Origin: Carex sylvatica
Taxonomy: Eukaryota; Streptophyta; Magnoliopsida; Poales; Cyperaceae
DNA: 64,000 nt
Reading direction: 5' to 3'
Assembly (NCBI GenBank): GCA_964058845.1
Contig: CAXKVR010000261.1
Location: 1 to 64,000, forward strand
Part shown: one piece after another, positions 12,742 through 23,992 of the stretch
Layout: each line of letters starts with the position of its first letter
How positions within the stretch are numbered: the first letter of the stretch is position 1
Translations under genes and position numbers: made by a program
Notes under the pieces: generated by a model
Told to the model about the DNA's origin: nothing
The model's database searches: none
What the model saw: the letters and a program-made list of their open reading frames with translations, nothing else

Positions 12742-13078
12742 ATAAAAAAAAACAATATCTTTCATAGACTAGTTGTTTGTCAGTCCAACTTAAGACATCA
12801 ATTTCTATCAAGGAACACAATAGTACGATTGAAAAAGGCGTTTGAGCATAAGAGCATGTCCTTGTGTGCAATTTGTGGTGCTGATTTCTGCTCTGGTTGT
12901 AATCTGCTACATGCCTCAAGAAAAGAGCATGGGTGGAGTTGCTAGAAGATAAGGGTCTAAGAAGAAGAGAAATTGGTTGCCATATTCAGGACAAGTTTGT
13001 TAGAAAAGTAAAGATTTTATTACCTACATCCGGGAAATATATAAATTACGTGTTTAATATAATACCACACACACACAC

Positions 13079-14169
13079 CCGATTTTTTTATTTATATCCA
13101 AAAAAATATATAAATTTAAAAAACTAACCAAACCGTGCGTTTATTTCGAAAACTACTCAAACTGGAAAAAAAATTTCCAGTTTTAACACCAATTTTTGGA
13201 AAAAAAATTTCGGTAAATGGATATTAAAACCGAAAAAAATATTTCTGGTAATGAATTTCCGGAATAATTTTTTTCAGTTTTAGGATTTTTTTTTTATAGG
13301 AAAAAAAATTTTCCGAATTTTTTTTTTCCAGATTCTTTTTTTTTCAGTTTTTATAATTTATTTATTTTTTGTATTAATGTATTAGAAATATTTAATATAT
13401 TTCTTTAAAAATAGATGAAATACTATATAATTTGATTTATTCGAAAAACTGCTACTAACTGTAGAAAAATTAAAATAAATTGAAATTTGTATTAATTCTG
13501 TGTATTTTTGAATGATCTACATGCTGGTGTAATCACTTTTGCAGTTTGATCCTTGTATCAGTCCAAATTTGTTGATTTATCAGCAGATGTCAAATTTGAT
13601 ATATACACACATGATACATATATTTTATATATGTACTTAAAAATCATTTTAGATTATTATTTTTTACTATTTTTTATGTAGGTTACAAATCGATTGATCT
13701 AAAAATTCTGATAAAAAACGGTGAATATGTTTAGAAAGATATATAGTAAAAAGGAAGAAATAAAATTTAGTTTTCCAAATATTTTTTTATATAGAGAAAA
13801 TACTTAGTTGTTAGATTCGAATGTTTAAAGACTTAAAATAAAATATAATTTTATAAATCTATACTTCTATAGCACGGGTCGACAGACAACACAAAAGTGG
13901 TCAAGTGGACCTCTAAATACTTTTGTAAAAGTACAATCACAAAATCAAATGTTTAAAGACTAAAAAAAAAATATAATTTTATAAATACTTCTGTGTTGTC
14001 TGTCTACACGTACTATAGAAGTATAGATTTATAAAATTATATTTTTTTTTCGGAAATTGGTGTTGAAACTGGAATTTTTTTTTTCAATTTGGGTAGTTTT
14101 CGAAATAAACGCGCGGTTTGATCAATTTTTTAAATTTATATATTTTTTTGGATATAAATAAAAAATCGG
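13079..14169. mobile_element. Large foldback element (about 1.1 kb) with a nested inverted repeat
   Basis: The left arm runs from CCGATTTTTTTATTTATATC through CGTTTATTTCGAAAACTACT to TTTTAACACCAATTT. It is complementary to the right arm from AAATTGGTGTTGAAACTGG through AGTTTTCGAAATAAACGC to GGATATAAATAAAAAATCGG. Both ends abut (CA)n microsatellite. A second, inner inverted repeat lies at about 13846-14042 (TATAATTTTATAAATCTATA and its complement, with ACAGACAACACAAAAG opposite CTTCTGTGTTGTCTGT). No ORF is supportable. Confidence 0.7.
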
Positions 14170-15945
14170 CACACACACACACACACACACACACAAATAT
14201 GCATAAAGCATTTAAAAAATATTACAAAATCAGCATTTTTTTTATATCGTACCATTTATGTACAATATATGATGTTATAAATTTATAAATTTAGAAGAAG
14301 AAAAATGAAAATAAAGCTACTGATTTATCCCTCTAAATATAAAAGAAGAAGAAAAAATTAGAATTGTGCAAGTTGGAGTAGTGTAGTATGGTCCTCGCTT
14401 GCATAGTTGCATGGTCCTTTTATAGTAACGTTAGAAGAGTAATATTTCAATTTTTTTTTCATTTTCTATAAAGACGTTTTCCGAACTTCCTTCCGTAGAT
14501 AAAGTATATATATATCTAATGAACAAAGTTTTTTTTTTTTTTTTTATAAGAAGATAATTATATAAAATAATTTTTTGACACTAAAACATTTATAATAGTG
14601 AAAAATATAATTCGTCGTACATTATTGATGCAAAAAAAAAATACAAAAGTGTTGAATTTCTTTAAGAATTAAATGTACCTCAGATATATGAAACATATAT
14701 TTCTATTAAATGAGGAGTGAGAAGCATAACGCATGAATTAAGTGATCAAGATAAATGAGAAGAGAGAAATATATCAGACGGTTGATATCATAAATGATAT
14801 GACATATTTCAGAATAAATTAAATTGTAACAATAAAATCTCCATAAAAGAATCTTACAATCATGTAAATTGTAGACAAACAATAACTTCTGAGAACTCTA
14901 AAAATATACATAATAAAAATAACACGATTAATGGCATGAAAAGTTCTACATATATGTAAAATGAGAAAATAAAATTCTTCGATCATATTATATAAGTGAA
15001 ATCGGATGTATGATAATGTTAACTACAATAATTTCTGAGTATCTATGCGGGTAAAATTGCTTAATTGCGTTGGTATTCTCGTAAATATTTCTGTCAGTGA
15101 TAGTCATATTCTCAAAAATAACAATTTATGTCGGCTCCTCAATAATAGTCAGTTTCTTGCTTGGGGATACCTACGTTGCTGACATGATCTAGAGAAAAAA
15201 AAAACTTGAAAATAACTTCATCTTTTTTTATTATATAATTAAGAAACTTAATTTTTTTTATTGAATGGAAATTGTTTATGGTTGATTAAATACATCAGAT
15301 ATAAGATAAAGTTGTAGATACTCAACCTGGTACGAATCTCAAAGCGAACTCTATAATCTCAAAGTGGGGTAGCGCACCAATACTCACCCCATTCCTGGCA
15401 GATACAACGGGATCTGCTTCCAATTTTTATTTAGCTATAGACATTCAGCTTCTATTTTTTTAGTGGTCTTTTTCTTATCCAAACCCCACATCTACATAGA
15501 TGATCAACTGTTTAGCCTAGCTATAGTGAGGCTGCTAAAACTAAATCTGGCCCACTAATTAATTAGTTCAAATGAATATTGCATTCTTGTCCTTTGCACT
15601 AGCTTCGGGATTATTTTGTCTGTATCTATAGACCTTTTTGACCATCAAAAGCTCTCGTGAGGAAAGCCAAGCAAGATTTTGTTCTTTTTAAAGAAGCAAA
15701 ATCCATGCGATTTTTGGTTACAAAATGATAAACGTCAACAGATTTGCAGCCTTTTAATTAATATATTTATAACGTCTCATTCAAGAGACAATATTCCAAA
15801 TTACAAACGATAATTATGTCTGCAGAAAATCTACTGCAAACTAATGGCTAACAAAGAAACACATTACATTGTCTCATCAAAATTTTACACATGAGATAAC
15901 CAGTACTACACAAGATTTTTACAGCCAATCCATTATATATTCACC
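14170..15945. other. Intergenic region downstream of the PKS gene
   Basis: A (CA)n run at 14169-14195, then AT-rich sequence with no recognised gene. The last few hundred bases (about 15600-15945) are presumably the 3' UTR and terminator side of the minus-strand PKS gene, but no unambiguous polyadenylation signal was chosen. Confidence 0.4.
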
Positions 15946-17304
15946 TCATCTAACCGAGCGGTTAGCCCGAGCCGAGTTGCACCTGACCTGAACCGCCTTA
16001 TCGCCACGGCAACTCAACAGTCCCCCACCAATTCCACCACTGGCTCCAGCCACAGGCTTTCTCTTATCAATTCTGGCTCTTTCAGCCTGAATGTACCTCA
16101 TCTCGTCATATTCTGACGCAGCACTCGAAAAGTTAGCCACACTAGCCCGATCAAACCCTTCGGCTGTAGTCACGCTCCATTGTACACTGGCCTCACTCGG
16201 GGGGTAGCAACACTCACTCTGTGCTGACTCATCAGGATTTTGTCTCAACCCGGGAGGTAACTGTGCGAGCCGGCGTGGGTCGAGAAGATCGTCTAACGAG
16301 TTACGACGCCGGCCATATGATGTGGTCCCTAATGAATTGGCCGTGAAACTCTCCAGCTCAAACAGGTCTGAGCTGGCATCGCTCAGTTGATCGTCATCTG
16401 TTTTTAGTATGATCCTAGCAGGAGGTGCAGTTGAGCCAAATACTTCTATAGATTCTCGAGGCGGTTCAATGATGGTTGTTTTAGTTTCTTTGTTCATAAC
16501 ATTGGGCAAGGAGAATACTATTGGCTTTGTGATTGTACGGGCAACTTCGGTCGGGAAAGGAGGCGATGCTTTTGGGGAATACAAGGTGGAGGGGCGTATG
16601 AAATCCCTCTCCTTCGACCATGTACTTGATGATATTCTCACTTTCGTAAGAGCCTCTAATGGTACAATAGAACTTGCACTATCATCTTCTATTTGGTTAC
16701 CTTGTAACTTGTTAGTCATGGATGACATGTTGGTTGATTTTGCGCAAATTGGGCTCTTCGGCTCAGATAATTTATCATCGATTTCTAAAGATTTTTTTCC
16801 TACACATGGGCATCTGAGGGTAAACATGCGGCGCCCTGGCGACGGTGGGGGTTTAGGCTTTTCTTTCGGAGAATAACTTGTCAGTTTTACCTTAACAGAG
16901 CCCGAGGGGCGGGATAACAAACCGGACTGGCTATTCCAACTTGCCTCAGAAGAAGCAGCGGAAGTAAGAATACCCCCGTTACGATAGTTCTTGCCATAGC
17001 TCTCAATAGATGCAACAGACGATGCACGTTGACTGGTTGGCATGTCCTGTTTTTCAGTTACTGAACATTCATTGAAGTACTTTTTGGCATCGAATATGCT
17101 GAGTTCAGCGTCATTGACACGGCGCGAGATGCGGTGGGGTGTCTCGGGCTGGGAACGGATATAAGGGGATGATGTGGTAGGGAAAGGGTTAGTATTTGGA
17201 GGGAGAGAGAGGTAAGAGGAGGGTTTGGATGGAGGGGTGAGGGGTTTAGAGAGGGGAGAGGGAATGGTAGTGTAGGTTGGTGTGATTCTGTTGTGTCTTT
17301 CCAT
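15946..17304 (-). CDS. PKS: Phytochrome kinase substrate (PKS) family protein
   Basis: An uninterrupted 452-residue reading frame. PKS proteins are plant-specific, plasma-membrane-associated partners of phototropins and phytochromes that act in phototropism and leaf positioning (family knowledge). Recognised blocks are: a proline/serine-rich start; the conserved RVNDAELSIFDAKKYFNE motif at residues about 62-79; a serine-rich SSEASWNSQSGLLSR block at 118-132; the basic, cysteine-containing MFTLRCPCVGKKSLE block at 160-174; and a C-terminal ASVQWSVTTAEGFDRASV block at about 375-392. Length and lack of introns fit the family (PKS1 is about 440 residues). The start is the first ATG after a 5' UTR that follows a TATATATATA box at 17480-17491. 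Most of the protein is low-complexity and probably disordered. Which PKS paralogue it is cannot be decided by eye. The open frame on the opposite strand is a shadow. Confidence 0.88.
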   Translation of the reverse strand: MERHNRITPTYTTIPSPLSKPLTPPSKPSSYLSLPPNTNPFPTTSSPYIRSQPETPHRISRRVNDAELSIFDAKKYFNECSVTEKQDMPTSQRASSVASIESYGKNYRNGGILTSAASSEASWNSQSGLLSRPSGSVKVKLTSYSPKEKPKPPPSPGRRMFTLRCPCVGKKSLEIDDKLSEPKSPICAKSTNMSSMTNKLQGNQIEDDSASSIVPLEALTKVRISSSTWSKERDFIRPSTLYSPKASPPFPTEVARTITKPIVFSLPNVMNKETKTTIIEPPRESIEVFGSTAPPARIILKTDDDQLSDASSDLFELESFTANSLGTTSYGRRRNSLDDLLDPRRLAQLPPGLRQNPDESAQSECCYPPSEASVQWSVTTAEGFDRASVANFSSAASEYDEMRYIQAERARIDKRKPVAGASGGIGGGLLSCRGDKAVQVRCNSARANRSVR

Positions 17305-17477
17305 TTAGGGATTGAATGAATGGAATGGATGACGTAATTAGTATATTGATGGGGGGATTGAATGAATAGAATAGATGATGTAATTAAAGTATATGAATGG
17401 GGAAGCTGGAGATATACAGTGAAATTTGAGCTGAGTTGAGAGAAGAAGATGAGACCCGAGGTATAGATGCAATTGTG

Positions 17478-17493
17478 GTTATATATATATACA
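17478..17493 (-). promoter_or_regulatory. Probable TATA box of the PKS gene
   Basis: A run of alternating TA (TATATATATATA on the minus strand) about 175-190 bp upstream of the PKS start codon. This allows a 5' UTR of roughly 150 bp. Position and composition are the only evidence. Confidence 0.45.
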
Positions 17494-17529
17494 CTGAGCT
17501 TAACAATGCTTGTGTCAGAGATCAAAGCA

Positions 17530-18710
17530 AAAAAGGCGAAAGGATTGGGGGAGAATAATTAAGTATGGGCATTGATATCCTTTTGCATTCTGACACTAAC
17601 GGTGTGGTGGGTCATTCAGCTAAGGATGCAATATATCATATATGTATATCATCAGACAACAATTTTGTGATTGGCTATTGGATTTAGATAGAACGACCCA
17701 AATTATATATGTTTTTATATGAATTTAACCTATTTTCCTGGTATATTTCAAACTTTGATTTTGAACATATTAAAACAAGTTCACAAAAAAAAATTGCTGG
17801 AGAACCAAATTAGCCTTGTGGGAATTCCTTGCACGACCGAGCACTGTGGCACGCACTACCCATGTGGTGACCACTGATCAGTACCCAGACAAGTAGAGAA
17901 CACAAGTATATCAGGACTATCCAGAGAACAAGTGATTAACCCCGTCCAGCTACATCACCTACATGTACTTCGCCACATTCTATTTACTGTTGCTGGATCT
18001 AGGGTCGCGACATAATACTGGATGTGCTTTGTTGTAAAATGCGTGGAGACAAGAGCATCAATCCCTAGAGTTCTTGCTGTGCACGCGAAGCGAGATGGCT
18101 GCCACTGAAATTAAAGGCGCCTTTACTTGGGAAAAAAAATGAATCCTAGATGCTTCAATCATATTTCATTATTGTTCACATGAACATCAATGGCACGAGA
18201 TCGATTATCTACTATCATAAAAGAAAATTAATGATGATTTTTCGTTCCTTTGCTTAAAGAATCAAACAGTCATGAGACACCACAAAAAAAGTCAACAAAA
18301 TTGCAAATTGCAATAGGACACGTACATATCACTGATATTGATCTTCTATCATATGCAATACATGCACAGTGAAAATCATAAATTCAGACAATGTCTAATT
18401 ACAATCAATCATTAAATCTTAAAGAAAGGTTATTTATTTTTCTTACTCCAGATGTAAAGAGTGGACTAGAAAGATTCCAAGAGTTTTTAGTACAAAATTG
18501 TTCATGTCATGCTTATTCGTGCACGTCCATAAGCTATCCCCTAATTGGTCACAAGATGAAAACTTCCAAATCTCTAAAAAAAAAACAGTGAGCATGTAAT
18601 CCAACCCCACCAGAGCCTAGACTTTTGAATAGATAGCATAAACACCACTTGGTTGGAAATAAGTACCGAGCTCCAGGGACAAAATAATTTGGTACCAATT
18701 TCTGTACCTG
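17530..18710. other. Intergenic between the PKS promoter and the 3' end of the S9 gene
   Basis: No gene is recognised. The piece at about 17810-18100 is less AT-rich than its surroundings but has no long frame. A 66-codon ORF at 18391-18591 has no recognisable features. The bases just left of 18711 belong to the S9 3' UTR. Confidence 0.4.
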
Positions 18711-21700
18711 TTACCGCTTGACCCATTGGAAGCTCTTTCTTGCCTTAGCCTTGCCAGGTTTCTTCCTCTCAACCACACGGGAATCTCTCGTCAGATATCC
18801 AACTAATTGTTCGACAAAATTAAAAAGAATTAAATCAAATTAGATTATTGTCAAAACAAACATAAAACTGAGTTTTTGACCACTTAAGATAGATTGGTGC
18901 CATACCTGCTTTGAGATTGGGATGGTATGCTGGTTCAAAATTTTGCAATGCCCTGCTAATACCGAGTCGAATTGCTCCAACTTGACCTGCCACACAAATA
19001 AACCAGTCTCATAGTGCAAAAGTGGTACCAAACAAAACATAACAAGAGCAGAACAGTTAGGTTATACTTTACCTGAAACACCGCCACCTTTCACAGTACA
19101 GTTAACATCCCACCGACCTAGTGTGTCAGTCACAGTAAAAGGCTGTAATAAATCTGCTCTATGATCCAAAATAGGGAAATAAACATCAAATTCCTTGTCA
19201 TTCACCAAAAATTTGCCACTGCCAGGCTGGACCCACACTCGCGCAATACTACACTTCCTTTTGCCAGTTCCATAAGCTCTCCCCTTCTCATCAACTTGCT
19301 TCACTCGTGCATTAGCAATTTCCTCTTGCTTCTGTTTCTCAATTTCGGATCGATTTGAGGTGGCATTTAGTCTCGCTATTGCCCTATCTTCGAGTTCTCT
19401 TAGAGGTGGTAGGCCCGGTACGTGCCTGACGTCTTTTAGGAGGATTAGGCTGTCCATCATGCCTTCTGTTATTCCTGATGCTGCAATTAAATCCCCAAAA
19501 GCACGTTTCGGACCTGAAATATTTAAATTGAAGACAAAAAATCAATGGAAAGGTTAGGGTAAGTGTATATGGTGGTTCAAAAAAATAAATAACTCCTTTG
19601 AATCTTTGATCAATTCACAGAAGCTAGTTTGGTTTTTAAATAACCGAAAAGCTGACCAAAAATAATTCAAAGTTATAATCAAGAGTAGATTCTTTTTCTT
19701 TTCTATTCTTTTTTTCCCCAACCACTGACATGTCATTATGGCCAAAGTAGCATGTTAAGTTATAACGGATAATTCCAAAAAATAAATTCAGAGACCATTT
19801 CAAATACGAGCAGATTGTTTCACTAAACTTTGTTTTGAAATATTGACTAAATAAGTAAAACAGCAACCATTGAAAATGCTCTCTTAACTTAAAATAATTG
19901 TGCAGTCATCACAATCTATCATACATACAAAAATCACATGATCTGTGATGCTTGAAGGCTTCTCAAGTAATTTGAGAATATGTTAGGTGTAACTTCAAGA
20001 TGACTTATGCACATAATATATCCTTGATCCGACAAAATGAATCCTCCAATAAAATTTGCAACTAACTGAAAGCAGAACACTTAAGACGCATGCATTTAGT
20101 CTTACATCATAGTTAGGCTGTCTCTATAATGGCTACTGTTAATGAAGCTTAATCCACTACTAGGTTGCTTTCTTCTATCAGATAGCTCTATTTCAATTAT
20201 TCTATATTAAATAATTAATTGATCTGTTTACCGAAGAGCACAATGGTATACTCAAATGACCAAATTGCATGCAAGTTCTACACAAATAAATTGTTTTAAA
20301 GAATGTTTCAAAAATAATAAAATTCAGAGACAATTTTAAACAGAAGTGACCAGTTTTCGAACCAAATGTGCAGCATTTTGTTTGCCAGAAGTTTGTCATG
20401 AAATGTTATCAGAAGATAGATGCAATTCTTGCAAATGCCCTTTTGACTTAACAAATATGCAATAGTTAATAGTCTATCATTATACAATATAGCATGTTAA
20501 ATCTTAATAATAAGCATTTTTAAAATACAATACATATAACTTAAAAATGACTTTAGAAAAAATATATCCTTGGTCTTACACTGAAATTGACTTTTCAATA
20601 ACAACTTGCAACTCTGATAATGGCTGAAATCTGAATGCTTCAGATGCAATCAGTAAGCCAAACATTGTAGTCAGGCTGTCTCTACAGTGGCTACTGTTGG
20701 AGAAGTTGAATCAGGTACAGATTGATTTTTTCCAACAGATAAGAGCTATGATAACAAATCTACATTAAATTGTTGATTGCCTGCTCATGGTATACTCCAA
20801 TGAAATTAAAACTTTACTTGATAAAGGTTAGCTATTGTCATTCCATTGATGTACAAAGCTATGACTTTCTAAACACTGGTACCACAAAAACTCGGGAAAA
20901 CTCCACTAAGATACTACAACACATACAGATATATATAATTATATGAGACTGGACTAGCATATTTGGTCTTGAAATCCAGGACATTTAGGCTGTGCTCCAG
21001 AACCGCGAGCGTAGAGGAAGGGAAGGGAAGGGAAGGGAAGGAGACGAGGGTGACGGCTCCCCTCCGCACAGTAATCACTACACCCCGATTTGGGGGTGAA
21101 GGATTTCGCCAAAATATACACGGTACTCACCTCCGCACAGTGCCCTCTCCCTCTCTGATTCTTCTCTTTTGGAGCAGGTGAAGGAGCCCGGTCAGGTGTG
21201 GTCTGGCCCTTTCTCCCCTTCCCTTCCCTCTGTCCCCCCTCCTCCTCCCCCCCCCCCCCCCCCCCTTTTCTGGAGCAGACCCTTGTGGTTCCTTGTTTAT
21301 ATTGAGGATGTTTATTTCTTAGTTCACAGAATTCAATCAGTTCCTAAATTTGGTTCCAAATCTAACAAAACACTTAAAACTCATGAATCAGTAAATGTTC
21401 ACAAGAAAAAAAAAAATTCCAAACCTTTAAGTGTTTCTCTAAGCTCTTTCTCCCTCCTATCCAATTCAGCCTCATCCAATTCTTCCTTCTTCTCCCTTTC
21501 TTCAACCAGACCTCCACCAAAATCCTCTAACCCCACTTCTCCTTCCTCTTGGCTCTCAAACAAACGAACTTTATCCTCTGCCTCATCTCCAAACGACCAC
21601 AAATCATGCTTATCCACCTCAGCTCCTCCCTCCTGTTCCGTGTCAGCAAACAGATCTCCCTTGTTATCATCCGTGTCAGAAAACATCGGTCTCTTGACCT

Positions 21701-21971
21701 TATCAGTTGGATCGGATCCGGATGCATCGTCTCCGAAAAGTGACGATTGAAGCTCTTCCGCATCCAAGGTCTTCCATATGTCGCCGGTACCGTCTTCTCC
21801 GTCTCGGCCAGAGGTCGAGAAGGGTCTTAGAGTAAGGAAATGGAAGTCCCTAGTGTGGTTAACACTGGAGAGAGAAAAGGGAGGAGCGGGAGGGAGGAGA
21901 GGAGATGCTGGGGTTTGTAGATGGAGGCGAATGTGGAGGCGGAGCGGGCCGGAGAAGAACCGCCGGAGCAT
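18711..21971 (-). CDS. RPS9M: Mitochondrial small-subunit ribosomal protein S9, four exons
   Basis: Exons on the minus strand are 21971-21425, 19513-19073, 18986-18906 and 18802-18711. All introns are GT-AG with phase 1, and together they give 386 residues and a TAA stop. The start [19 protein letters not shown] is arginine-rich and lacks acidic residues, as in a mitochondrial presequence. Residues about 55-180 are an acidic, low-complexity extension usual in plant S9 precursors. The S9 domain covers residues about 260-386, opening with [20 protein letters not shown]. It continues with [20 protein letters not shown] across the exon 2/3 junction and ends in the basic tail [23 protein letters not shown], whose last residues enter the decoding region of the ribosome (family knowledge). 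The junctions rebuild a continuous family pattern, which strongly supports the exon calls. Intron 1 (1.9 kb) holds a tandem duplication and an inserted foldback element. A plastid form is less likely given the long precursor. Confidence 0.95.
19787..20760. repeat. Diverged tandem duplication inside S9 intron 1
   Basis: Two diverged copies with a spacing of about 535-560 bp. TTCAGAGAC(C/A)A occurs at 19787 and 20322, ATATATCCTTG(A/G)TC near 20020 and 20564, and AGGCTGTCTCTA(T/C)A(A/G)TGGC near 20115 and 20673. The copies carry many substitutions and indels, so the duplication is old. It is wholly intronic. Confidence 0.75.
20988..21282. mobile_element. GC-rich foldback insertion in S9 intron 1
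   Basis: The left end GGCTGTGCTCCAGAAC faces, in complement, GGGTCTGCTCCAGAAAA at the right end. Inside the ends a purine run of GGAAG repeats (21015-21042) faces a pyrimidine run (TTCCCCTTCCCTTCCCTC, about 21214-21231) and a long C tract (21247-21265). The composition differs sharply from the AT-rich intron. A clear target duplication was not found, so assignment to a transposon family is open. Confidence 0.6.
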
Positions 21972-22009
21972 GGTGGAGGGAACGAGATGTAGGGAAGTGA
22001 TGTACTAGG

Positions 22010-23890
22010 GTTTTAGGTTTATTTCCATTTGTTGACAGTTGACACGATGCAGAGAAGATGGGCCTGAGAGGATAGAAAGGGCCCCAACGTAAACTTTCAC
22101 TTGTAAAGGCCCGTTTAGTAAAAATCAATCATTCCTAACCGTCTGATCAGAATTCTGATCAATTTAATTCAAGTTAGAATCCATGATACCTCTTTAATAT
22201 TCGTGCTTGTTTCTAGTGGTATTTCACTCACCTTTTGAGTGTAAAATATCGTATAATAAAAAGAAAATGGAGAACTTTATTTTTCATATACTTCTCAAAT
22301 TAAGACTTAAATTTAGTTGGTATTTTAAACAGATGTTATTATTATATGGTTTTGCACTTTATATGATTTGTATTTGGTAATTTTATGATTCGTGTGGTAC
22401 GAGTAGTTGGAGTTAATTAACGATTTACACAGGTAAATCAAATATATTTGGAGCACAAAATCAATGGTGTATTTTAACCCTACTCTTTTTTGAGTCCTGG
22501 CAACAGCTGCCTAGGTTAGATTATTATAAAAATAAAGGTTCATTACAACAACATTAAAAAAAAAAGAGCTCCACTACTCACTCAGCTATAGCGTATTACA
22601 CATGTTCCTTAATTCTCCTTATTGAATTTTGAGAAAAAGAAGAGAAATGATGAACAATTGTTTTTATTGATTTGTTATGTTCTGATACAAGGTATATACA
22701 TGAGTATTTATAGTCTAAAATTCAACTAGCCGTTGTACTATTTTCTAAACACAGTACTGTAATCTGTATCCTAATTGTGCCTTAATTACAAAGATTTACT
22801 AGCCGTTACTAAGATTCAGCTAGGTACCAAAAATAACTTAACAGTTATATACTTGGAGGCTAGTTTATTTGTTGCCTAAAATTGCCAATGATGAATATTC
22901 TGAGGCAGATTTATTTATTCTTCAATATGTCTACCCTTACATAAGAAAAGAAAACACTTTATATATTTTGATATTTCTATTGATATTGAGAGTTCGAGCT
23001 TGAATTAATTTGATAAGGATAATCATGTATGAATTAATTTGTTAAGCATGGTGAACCCGATATAAATTCTCTTATGTAAATTCAATTGGCAGTTGTTGAA
23101 ATACAAATTGCATTTTATATATACTTCGCACTCTTGTTAATACATAAATCTATGTTTTACATATATTTGAATTTAGAAATTTAAAATATTCATTGATACT
23201 TCGAACTTCCAAATTTATATAATTATTGACACTTTTAACTCAGCACGGACTCTTGCCAAAATATTCTAAATTATCATTATGAGTTAAAATGGATCTGTTT
23301 ACTTCTCCAAAAATTGAGAAAAAATATTTAATTTTTTCTTTGACCTTCTTTTAAATAAATAGTTCGTACAAGACTTAAATAGAAAGGAGCAAAATTTACA
23401 AAATTCACAAGAGATATGATGTACAAGTGGATAAAAATACAACTAAAGAAAAAATAAAAGTTGGTTTTCAACAGAAAAGCTGGTTTTCTCTTATAAGGAT
23501 ACCAGAAAACAAATAAAATCAGCTAATTCAACTAACTAATGCATACTAATTATATATAAAAAGAAAAAGAAAAAACAAAAACAGGTGAACTTCAAAAGTA
23601 AGGTCTATAGCAGGTCCAGATAACATTCAGGTGAAATAATATCCAAAGAATCTACAGTTGAATTAAAAATTACCTTCTGTTAATACCAAGACCAAAATTA
23701 ATTAACTGTTACCAGTAGTAAGAAATTTAAGCCACTCATCCCTATACCAAGACAAAATTATAGATTCAAAGAACGCAGTTGATTATATGCGTTAAAACAA
23801 ACAATTTGTGTTAGTTCAAACTTGAAGGAAAATGTAAGATGAAATATGTACAAACAATTGACTAATTATAGAAATCAAGTTCCAATGCAC
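22010..23890. other. Intergenic between the S9 gene and the inhibitor gene pair
   Basis: No gene recognised. The first about 100 bp are the presumed S9 promoter side. From about 23690 the sequence is shared with the upstream region of the second inhibitor-like gene (from about 26735), so about 200-300 bp of promoter were duplicated with the gene. Confidence 0.5.
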
Positions 23891-23897
23891 CTTCTCT

Positions 23898-23903
23898 TAT
23901 AAA
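23898..23903 (+). promoter_or_regulatory. TATA box of the first inhibitor-like gene
   Basis: TATAAA in the context CTTCTCTTATAAATT, 90 bp before the chosen ATG. The same context precedes the paralogue (26926-26931). Its position shows that a longer in-frame reading beginning at 23909 would start upstream of the likely transcription start. Confidence 0.7.
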
Positions 23904-23992
23904 TTCCCTTGACCTTAAACCTATACCATCAAAGTATCAAACACACAATATTTGTAATTCCTTCACATACACACACACACACACACAAAACC

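Noticed and set aside
16409..16876. 155-codon open frame on the plus strand
   Set aside because: It lies wholly antisense to the PKS gene, has no recognisable motif, and results from the serine/proline codon usage of the opposite strand.
17058..17525. Minus-strand frame overlapping the PKS start
   Set aside because: It is a different frame of the PKS promoter and 5' coding region. Its start would lie upstream of the TATA box.
21169..21750. 193-codon open frame on the plus strand
   Set aside because: It runs through the polyC tract of an intronic insertion and then antisense to S9 exon 1. Its serine/proline repeats are the reverse of the acidic S9 extension.
23909..23992. Longer N-terminus for inhibitor copy 1
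   Set aside because: It would begin with a TTG only a few bases after the TATA box, before any likely transcription start. The ATG at 23993 gives a clean signal peptide and matches copy 2.
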